This document shows positions 1 through 4,298 of a DNA stretch of 5,458 bases, piece by piece. The position numbers and the translations under genes were made by a program. Location of the stretch: the NCBI GenBank assembly GCA_903937325.1, contig CAIZYV010000106.1, positions 1 through 5,458 of the forward strand, given 5' to 3'. This DNA is from Candidatus Falkowiibacteriota bacterium. Lineage in GTDB: Bacteria > Patescibacteriota > Patescibacteriia > Patescibacteriales > UBA12465. The notes below the pieces were generated by a model. It was not told the DNA's origin, did no database searches, and saw nothing but the letters and a program-made list of their open reading frames with translations. Numbering within the stretch: the first letter of the stretch is position 1; each line of letters begins with the position of its first letter.

Positions 1-67
1 AATTTTATAATTTCTTTATCTTAAATTCAGAGTGTCTTTGTTATAGTAATCATAAATAATAAGTAGA

Positions 68-96
68 TTGACTACATATCATATATGATATATAAT
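68..96 (+). promoter_or_regulatory. Candidate promoter for the toxin-antitoxin pair
   Basis: TTGACT (68-73) and TATAAT (91-96) are separated by exactly 17 bp, close to the sigma-70 consensus. The difficulty is that the toxin ATG (85-87) lies inside the spacer, so a transcript starting about 7 nt after the -10 would lack it, and no other ATG, GTG or TTG lies in frame near the toxin N-terminus. An upstream alternative is AATAAT (55-60) with a weak -35 GTGTCT (32-37) at 17-bp spacing; that transcript would include the ATG. Either the consensus pair is a chance match in AT-rich coding DNA, or it produces a second transcript that favours the antitoxin. The rest of 1-84 holds no recognisable gene. 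Confidence 0.4.
76..91. repeat. Perfect 16-bp palindrome, candidate antitoxin operator
   Basis: ATATCATATATGATAT is a perfect palindrome with no mismatches and no spacer. It overlaps the toxin start codon and fills the gap between the TTGACT and TATAAT hexamers. HigA-type antitoxins are dimeric HTH proteins known to bind palindromes at their own promoters, so this position and symmetry fit an autoregulatory operator. It consists mostly of A and T, so chance is a real alternative. No second copy was seen in the window. Confidence 0.5.
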
Positions 97-444
97 GAAG
101 AATATAAGATTAAGTTTTATAAAGATAGTCTTAGTGGCCGTGAGCCAGTAGCTGATTATATTTGTCGTTTAGAAGAAAGAGAACGAAATAAGGTTAATAA
201 ATATTTAGAGTTTCTCCGTTTAAGTCGGGGATATTTAGATGAACCTTATAGCCGTCATCTTCAGGGCAAGATAAGGGAGTTGAGAGTTGATTTTAATAAT
301 AATTATCATCGTATTATTTATTTTACTTATTTTAATAAAACTATTATTTTATTACACGCTTTTTTAAAAAAAAGCCAGAAAACTCCTAGTAAAGAAAAAG
401 AAATAGCTTGGAGTCGCTATCTTAATATAATTAACGAAAATTAA
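85..444 (+). CDS. HigB-like toxin, Gp49 / RelE-ParE superfamily
   Basis: This is the toxin of a type II toxin-antitoxin pair, 119 residues and cytoplasmic. Characterised HigB/RelE-fold relatives cleave mRNA on the ribosome. The family signature is clear by eye: FYKD (11-14) followed by G-x-x-PV (18-22) at the N-terminus; a central helical region; LQGKIRELRV (59-68), equivalent to the usual L-x-ELR strand; YHRIIYF (74-80); and LLHAFLKKSQKTP (89-101), the hallmark strand and KK-x-x-KTP segment of the Gp49 family (PF05973). ATG85 is the only plausible start: FYKD then lies about ten residues in, slightly further than usual. No Shine-Dalgarno sequence is visible. Toxin-first order matches higBA systems. 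The gene appears intact. RNase activity is inferred from the family; the molecular target cannot be read from the sequence. Confidence 0.88.
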   Translation: MIYNEEYKIKFYKDSLSGREPVADYICRLEERERNKVNKYLEFLRLSRGYLDEPYSRHLQGKIRELRVDFNNNYHRIIYFTYFNKTIILLHAFLKKSQKTPSKEKEIAWSRYLNIINEN

Positions 445-448
445 AAAC

Positions 449-754
449 ATGTCTTTATCTAAGAAAAACAATTCTTATATTGGTACCGACTTTTCCGACT
501 ATCTAGCAAAAGAGTTAAAGAATCCGCGTAATCGAGCTTTGTTTGATGAATATGGCCGGCAGTTGGAAATCGCTTATCAAATTCTGCAATTACGCAAGCG
601 CAAGCGGATGAGTCAGAAATTACTGGCTAAAAAAATCGGAAGTACACAAAGTAATGTCGCCAGGATGGAGGGTGGTTCTCAAAATTTTACTATTAGTCTT
701 TTGGATAAAGTGGCCGCCGCTTTGGGGGCGGAGCTGAGTATTAATATTTCTTAA
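449..754 (+). CDS. HigA-like antitoxin, XRE-family HTH protein
   Basis: This is the cognate antitoxin, 101 residues, expected to neutralise the upstream toxin by direct binding and to repress the shared promoter. The N-terminal part (about 13-46, DFSDYLAKELKNPR onward) matches the extension typical of HigA proteins that accompany Gp49 toxins. A canonical XRE helix-turn-helix follows: R-x-x-R-x-MSQKLLAKKIG (about 49-64) as the first HTH helices, STQSNVARMEGG (65-76) as the recognition helix and turn, then SLLDKVAAALGAELSINI (83-100) as the closing helix and strand. It begins 4 nt after the toxin stop, so the two are almost certainly co-transcribed. No Shine-Dalgarno motif is visible, so expression may depend on ribosomes finishing the toxin gene. 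It is followed directly by a terminator, making the pair a closed cassette. Confidence 0.9.
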   Translation: MSLSKKNNSYIGTDFSDYLAKELKNPRNRALFDEYGRQLEIAYQILQLRKRKRMSQKLLAKKIGSTQSNVARMEGGSQNFTISLLDKVAAALGAELSINIS

Positions 755-760
755 AATAAC

Positions 761-790
761 AAAAACCCGGAGAAGCTTTCCGGGTTTTTT
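761..790 (+). terminator. Intrinsic terminator of the toxin-antitoxin operon
   Basis: A hairpin pairs 761-773 with 777-789 around a 3-nt loop. The core is ACCCGGA/TCCGGGT, flanked by an A-run on the left and six T residues (785-790) on the right. Only one wobble (G772-T778) interrupts the stem. It starts 6 nt after the antitoxin stop codon. The flanking A and T tracts mean it could also work in the opposite direction, although no minus-strand gene approaches it here. Confidence 0.92.
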
Positions 791-801
791 AATTTAGCAT
801 T

Positions 802-823
802 TAGGCTTAATGTAGGTTTAAGC
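802..823. repeat. 11-bp-pitch direct repeat upstream of the ligase promoter
   Basis: TAGGCTTAA (802-810) and TAGGTTTAA (813-821) are near-identical, with one mismatch and starts exactly 11 bp apart, about one helical turn. The same stretch contains an inverted repeat, GCTTAA (805-810) with TTAAGC (818-823). It lies 3 nt upstream of the proposed -35, where an activator or repressor could bind one face of the DNA. The regulator is unknown and the repeats are short, so chance cannot be excluded. Confidence 0.3.
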
Positions 824-826
824 TTG

Positions 827-855
827 TTGTTGTTTTTTCTTGGCTATTATATAAT
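827..855 (+). promoter_or_regulatory. Promoter of the O-antigen-ligase-like gene
   Basis: A perfect -10, TATAAT (850-855), lies 17 bp downstream of a weak -35, TTGTTG (827-832, three of six consensus bases). Transcription would start near 862, giving a leader of about 30 nt before the ATG at 891. Being just after a terminator and before a long gene makes a promoter necessary here. The leader has no Shine-Dalgarno sequence. Confidence 0.6.
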
Positions 856-890
856 AATCTCAGCTATTTTATTTATAAATAATTGTTTTT

Positions 891-3134
891 ATGTCTGCTA
901 AAATTTATCAGCGTATTTTGCAAGTCGCAATATTTTTATCTTTGGGTATTATTTTTCTGCTTTTTTCCGGCCTACTTTTTCCTTATATTTCTTCCAAGCA
1001 ATTAAGCTTCAATGTCTTAATGGAGTTATTATTGCCTTTTTGGTTGATTTTAATTTGGAAATTCCCCGATTTTCGGCCTAAGCGTTCTTGGATTACTTGG
1101 GGACTAGTAGCTTATCTAAGCGCCATCCTTCTTTCTTGTTTTACCGGCGTTGATTTTAATCTGAGTTTCTGGGGCGACGTCGAAAGATTACTTGGTTTTT
1201 TTCACATTTTTCATTTTTTTCTGCTTTATCTTTATATTATAACGGCTTTTCGTCGGCAAGAAGATTGGTATTGGCTCTTTAGTGCTTCCGTTATCGCCGC
1301 CTCTTTCGAGGCGATTATAGTCTTAAGCGGTGATAAGATTGGAACAATTGGTAATACCGCTTACGTGAGCGGTTATATGCTCTTTAATCTTTATTTCGCC
1401 GTATTATTGCTGTTGCGAACTAATTGGCGTAGGCAATGGCCATTTTATATGGCTATTATTCTCATGCTTTTTGCTTTTTTCAAAGCTGATACTTCCGGGG
1501 CAATTATTGGTTTAGGCGCCAGTCTTTTGTTATTGCTCTTTTTGTTCGGCATGTTGGCCGCTCGTCGGCATATTCGGCGCTTGTCTTGGGTTTTATTATT
1601 CACCGGATTAATTGCTATTTTTTTACTTTTTTCTCAATATCAGCAGGATTGGTTTCAAAAAAATCCTTTTTTGCGTGATTTGAGTGTTAATAAAAATACT
1701 TTTCAGACTAGGCTTTTATCTTGGCAAGGAGCGGCTCGTGATTTTTCTGCTCACCCTCTTCTTGGTACCGGGTTTGGTAATTATGCCATTATCTTTGATC
1801 GCCAGTTCGATGCCAATTTTTTTAATTATGCTTTGACGGAAACTTATTTTGATAGGGCACATAATAATTTAATTGATATTGTTTCTACGACCGGTTTGTT
1901 GGGTTTAATTTCTTATGGCAGTATTTTTGCCGCCGCCGCTTGGGCTTGGTTTGGCCTATTGCGCCGTTACGGAAAATTTGTCCAAGCTGGGGAGGCTGGT
2001 AACGGTGTACGTGAACTTTTGGTTTTAGCCGCTCTTTTAGCAGCTTATTTCATCCAGAATTTGGCTGTCTTTGATTCTTTTGCGACTTATTTTGCCTTGA
2101 TGATGGTTTTAGCTTATTTGGTTTTTTTATCACGTCCGATAACAGAGGAAGAAGATTTGTTACCATCCGTATCTTCTATTTCCACCGGTCAAGAAATTAG
2201 CCTTCTTTCTCTTTTTACTTTTATTATACTTATTATCTTGATCATTTTTAATGTGCGCCCTTGGCTAATGATGAATAGGGTCATTGACGCCTATTCTTAT
2301 ATGGCCAATGGTCAGGCCGCTTCCGGTTTTCTTGCTTATCATCGCGCTTTTGCATTAAAAACGCCCCTTGATCGTGATGGGCGAACGACTCTATTAAATA
2401 TTGTTGTTAATGATCCAACAATTTTTGCTCGTCTAGCCGAAACGAATATAAAGAAAGAATTTGATTATGTTATTTCTTTGGCGGAAAAAAATATTTCTTA
2501 TAATCCTTTTGATAGTTTGGCGCAGATGCAGGCCGCTCAGCTTTATGACATCGGTGCTCGTTATTATCGGGAAAGCCCTATTATTTTTAAGATATATTCC
2601 GACAAATCTTTAGCGGCTATTGATTTATCTATCGCCGCCAGTCCTAATCGTATACCGCTTTATTTTATTAAAGCGCAAATTCAAACAAGCCGCGGTGATT
2701 TGCAGGGTACCGAAAAATCTTTATTACAAGCAGAGGCTTTGAATGCTAACTATCCCGACACACCTTGCCAGTTGGCTAATTATTATTTTTTGATAAAAGA
2801 TAAGCGTTTTGAAACTTATACTGATACTTGTTTAGATCGTCGTCCTGTTAGCTTGTCCCCGGAAGTGACTAGCCTGGTTTTGCAACGTTATCAGGAAAAT
2901 AGCGATGCTCCGCGCTTATTGGCTACCTATCGTTTAATAGCTTCGAGAGATGATAGGGATCCCTTGCTATACGTTAATTTAGCTAAAGCAGAATTAGCAG
3001 CCGGCAATTTTACTGAATCTTTAAATGCAGCCGTGCATGCGGCCGATCTTGATCCTTCTTTGCGGCCGGCCGTTCAAGAGTTTCTCAAAAGTTTAACGGC
3101 TTCAACGAGTACTAGCACAATACCGATTGAATAG
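891..3134 (+). CDS. O-antigen-ligase-like (Wzy_C) membrane protein with TPR-like C-terminus
   Basis: This 747-residue polytopic membrane protein resembles WaaL/PglL-type enzymes, which transfer a lipid-linked glycan to an acceptor on the outer face of the membrane. About twelve or thirteen hydrophobic segments are visible (roughly 11-33, 42-58, 68-86, 104-121, 128-146, 157-176, 184-222 probably as two, 232-248, 327-352, 375-393, 395-414, 435-454). GTIGNTAYVSGYM (151-163) resembles the GN-x-x-YxxGY motif of such ligases. The large external loop carries TRLLSW (273-278), HPLLGTGFGNY (288-298) and RAHNNLID (322-329). R274 and H324 correspond to the essential Arg and loop His of the family. After the last membrane segment, about 290 residues (456-747) form soluble helical repeats, best seen at 588-617 and 691-724 (LAKAELAAGNFTESLNAAVHAADLDP-like), ending in a short Ser/Thr tail. 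Typical WaaL proteins are near 400 residues, so the TPR domain is a real addition. Acceptor and glycan are unknown; Wzy polymerase is the alternative role. Confidence 0.82.
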   Translation: MSAKIYQRILQVAIFLSLGIIFLLFSGLLFPYISSKQLSFNVLMELLLPFWLILIWKFPDFRPKRSWITWGLVAYLSAILLSCFTGVDFNLSFWGDVERLLGFFHIFHFFLLYLYIITAFRRQEDWYWLFSASVIAASFEAIIVLSGDKIGTIGNTAYVSGYMLFNLYFAVLLLLRTNWRRQWPFYMAIILMLFAFFKADTSGAIIGLGASLLLLLFLFGMLAARRHIRRLSWVLLFTGLIAIFLLFSQYQQDWFQKNPFLRDLSVNKNTFQTRLLSWQGAARDFSAHPLLGTGFGNYAIIFDRQFDANFFNYALTETYFDRAHNNLIDIVSTTGLLGLISYGSIFAAAAWAWFGLLRRYGKFVQAGEAGNGVRELLVLAALLAAYFIQNLAVFDSFATYFALMMVLAYLVFLSRPITEEEDLLPSVSSISTGQEISLLSLFTFIILIILIIFNVRPWLMMNRVIDAYSYMANGQAASGFLAYHRAFALKTPLDRDGRTTLLNIVVNDPTIFARLAETNIKKEFDYVISLAEKNISYNPFDSLAQMQAAQLYDIGARYYRESPIIFKIYSDKSLAAIDLSIAASPNRIPLYFIKAQIQTSRGDLQGTEKSLLQAEALNANYPDTPCQLANYYFLIKDKRFETYTDTCLDRRPVSLSPEVTSLVLQRYQENSDAPRLLATYRLIASRDDRDPLLYVNLAKAELAAGNFTESLNAAVHAADLDPSLRPAVQEFLKSLTASTSTSTIPIE

Positions 3135-3159
3135 TTTATTTCCTAAAATTGTTAGTAAA

Positions 3160-3191
3160 GAAAAAACGCCTGTAAATACGGGTGTTTTTTC
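3160..3191 (+). terminator. Intrinsic terminator after the ligase gene
   Basis: The stem pairs 3160-3173 with 3178-3191 around a 4-nt loop. It contains AAAAAACGCC on the left and GGTGTTTTTT on the right, with wobbles at G3168-T3183 and T3171-G3180. The six T residues 3185-3190 provide the U-tract, continued by a T-rich stretch to 3202. It begins 26 nt after the ligase stop codon and separates that gene from the following operon. Confidence 0.85.
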
Positions 3192-3223
3192 TTATTTTCT
3201 TTCAGTCAATCTTTAATTATTAT

Positions 3224-3255
3224 TTGACGATATTTCAGGCCCTTTTTGTTATGCT
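3224..3255 (+). promoter_or_regulatory. Candidate promoter of the HEAT / papain-fold operon
   Basis: TTGACG (3224-3229) is a five-of-six -35. Two -10 readings are possible: TGTTAT (3247-3252) at the ideal 17-bp spacing but only four of six bases, or TATGCT (3250-3255) preceded by TG one base away, an extended -10 that tolerates the 20-bp spacing. Either places transcription start near 3259-3262, leaving a leader of roughly 65 nt that contains the large hairpin. Confidence 0.55.
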
Positions 3256-3273
3256 GGTTCTTAAGCGCTATTA

Positions 3274-3330
3274 ATGCCGATAAAAAACTTCCGCCTCTTG
3301 TCAAACGCGCCTGGTAGGAGGCGGAAGTGA
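3274..3330 (+). CDS. Putative 18-residue leader peptide ORF
   Basis: An ATG at 3274 opens a frame encoding MPIKNFRLLSNAPGRRRK. It ends at TGA 3328-3330, overlapping the GTG start of the next gene as GTGA, a typical translational-coupling junction. The frame runs across the whole 3287-3328 hairpin, so a ribosome translating it would unfold the stem and free the buried ribosome binding site. The peptide is basic, but the GRRRK end is simply what the AGGAGGCGGAAG sequence encodes in this frame. No Shine-Dalgarno sequence precedes it. The ORF is short enough to arise by chance, and it is listed only because position, overlap and hairpin geometry agree. Confidence 0.25.
   Translation: MPIKNFRLLSNAPGRRRK
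3287..3328 (+). promoter_or_regulatory. Long stem-loop sequestering the ribosome binding site
   Basis: The arms 3287-3303 and 3312-3328 can form a 17-bp stem around an 8-nt loop (3304-3311). The outer 11 bp (ACTTCCGCCTC with GAGGCGGAAGT) are perfect Watson-Crick pairs and GC-rich; the inner six include three G-T wobbles. There is no T-tract afterwards, so it is not an intrinsic terminator. The right arm contains AGGAGG and the first two bases of the GTG start, so the folded RNA should block initiation. This geometry suits a translational switch such as a thermosensor-like, leader-coupled or ligand- or protein-released element. It resembles no riboswitch class that I recognise. Confidence 0.6.
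3316..3321 (+). promoter_or_regulatory. Consensus ribosome binding site for the HEAT-repeat gene
   Basis: AGGAGG is the strongest Shine-Dalgarno match of any gene start here. It lies 5 nt before GTG3327, which decides that start over ATG3345 and ATG3351, neither of which has a usable site. It is wholly contained in the right arm of the leader stem-loop. Confidence 0.65.
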
Positions 3331-4298
3331 TCGGCTCGAATTTTATGCTCATGCCTCTAGTATTTAAAACCAAAAGCGGTGGCCGCTTACAGAAATTATT
3401 ACCTTATTGGCCCTTAGCGGCTTGTATTTTTTTGTTGCTATTTATTTTTTTTCTTTTATTACCCTGTCTTTTCCGCCCTTGGACTCGTTATCCGGAAATT
3501 TTGCGCGCAAAAATAGCTTGGCGTTCCTTCCAGGCTTCTTTTGTTGGTTCTTGCCGTGAAGATTGTCTAGCCGCTCGTCAGACTTATGCTTCTTTCTGGC
3601 GACCATTTTTTAAAAACAATCCCGAATTAGCCGAGAAAAATTATCGGGCCGCAATAGGTGTAGGAAACAGAGAATTATCGACTGCTTTGATAAAAATAAT
3701 GGCGGCTGATTATGGTGCGCAAAGCCTGCCGCCACTATTAGCGGAAATTATTGCCGATCCTGGAGCTAATGCTGAGGATAAGCGCTTGATTGTTGCTTTT
3801 TTTCCTGAAGCTTTTCGTGATGAAGAGTGGCTTGAACAATTGCGAGCGCGTATTTTGGATGAAGATTTAGATTTAAACGATCGTGTTTATGCTCTGCGTC
3901 TTTTAAGTTCTTTTCCTGAAGCGGAAAATGCGCACTTATTAAAAGATGTTGTTATTAGAACGACTGAGCCAGATCTTTTAAGATTGGCGGTACAAAGTTT
4001 ATCGACTTGGCCGCCAGATAATTTTTTTTGGTTAGATACGGAATTAGAGGCTTTAAAGAAAATAATTGTTAATTCAGTTAAAGGGCCTTTGCGTTGGCAG
4101 CGTCTTTGGCTTTTAAGCACAGCGGCTGAACACTCAGATGTCATATCTCCTGTCCTTACTGCGCTAGTAAATGATTCTAATTTGGACGTAATTAGTCGCG
4201 GTTTAGCGGCGGAATCTTTACGACTGATATTTAAGCTTGATATTAAGACGCCCGATCCTTCTTCTCAGGATTGGCAGGAATTTTATGAATCTTTATAA
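3327..4298 (+). CDS. Membrane-anchored protein with HEAT-like helical repeats
   Basis: This protein of 323 residues belongs to no named family that I recognise. A short basic cytoplasmic end (K14, K16, R20, K23) precedes one strong membrane segment (about 28-48, very rich in Leu, Phe and Ile), followed by R50, R54 and R60. A C-terminal soluble region of about 270 residues looks all-helical. It carries HEAT-like repeat units at about 184-209 (NDRVYALRLLSSF), 214-228 (EPDLLRLAVQSLSTW), 254-282 and 286-302 (DVISRGLAAESLRLI), suggesting a protein-binding scaffold. Whether this part faces outward or inward is uncertain: the basic N-terminus favours outside, the arginines after the segment argue against it. 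C76 and C80 form a CX3C pair. GTG3327 is chosen because AGGAGG precedes it by 5 nt; an in-frame TAG at 3315 rules out anything upstream, and ATG3345 would remove only six residues. The next gene starts inside its last codons, so the two are probably co-translated and may interact. Confidence 0.75.
   Translation: MIGSNFMLMPLVFKTKSGGRLQKLLPYWPLAACIFLLLFIFFLLLPCLFRPWTRYPEILRAKIAWRSFQASFVGSCREDCLAARQTYASFWRPFFKNNPELAEKNYRAAIGVGNRELSTALIKIMAADYGAQSLPPLLAEIIADPGANAEDKRLIVAFFPEAFRDEEWLEQLRARILDEDLDLNDRVYALRLLSSFPEAENAHLLKDVVIRTTEPDLLRLAVQSLSTWPPDNFFWLDTELEALKKIIVNSVKGPLRWQRLWLLSTAAEHSDVISPVLTALVNDSNLDVISRGLAAESLRLIFKLDIKTPDPSSQDWQEFYESL
4276..4279 (+). promoter_or_regulatory. Ribosome binding site for the papain-fold gene
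   Basis: AGGA lies inside the 3' end of the HEAT-repeat gene, 5 nt before ATG4285. It supports that ATG as the start and hence a 14-nt overlap between the two genes, consistent with translational coupling. Confidence 0.6.

Noticed and set aside
1..84. Possible tail of an upstream gene or a minus-strand gene at the left edge
   Set aside because: Minus-strand ATGs near 53 and 82 reach stops within about ten codons, and nothing on the plus strand resembles a known protein end.
95..148. Out-of-frame ATG directly after TATAAT opening a 17-codon frame
   Set aside because: It overlaps the toxin in another frame and ends within it. The toxin frame carries clear family motifs, so this is a shadow.
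791..890. Riboswitch or small RNA between the terminator and the ligase gene
   Set aside because: Beyond the direct repeat and promoter there is only AT-rich sequence with no stable stem. The predicted leader is about 30 nt, too short for a riboswitch.
3251..3274. Seven-codon ORF MLVLKRY upstream of the mini-ORF
   Set aside because: It overlaps the proposed -10 region, so it is probably not transcribed from that promoter, and it is too short to support alone.
3287..3328. Stem-loop read as an intrinsic terminator
   Set aside because: No T-tract follows (the next bases are GATCGGCTCG), and a convincing terminator for the upstream gene already exists at 3160-3191.
3345..3347. ATG3345 as the start of the HEAT-repeat gene
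   Set aside because: It has no Shine-Dalgarno sequence, whereas GTG3327 has AGGAGG at ideal spacing. It would be preferred only if the hairpin turned out to be unrelated to translation.
3887..4144. 85-codon open frame on the minus strand
   Set aside because: It lies entirely inside the HEAT-repeat gene, has no promoter or ribosome binding site of its own, and its translation looks like an antisense shadow rich in Ser, Lys and Arg with no recognisable domain.
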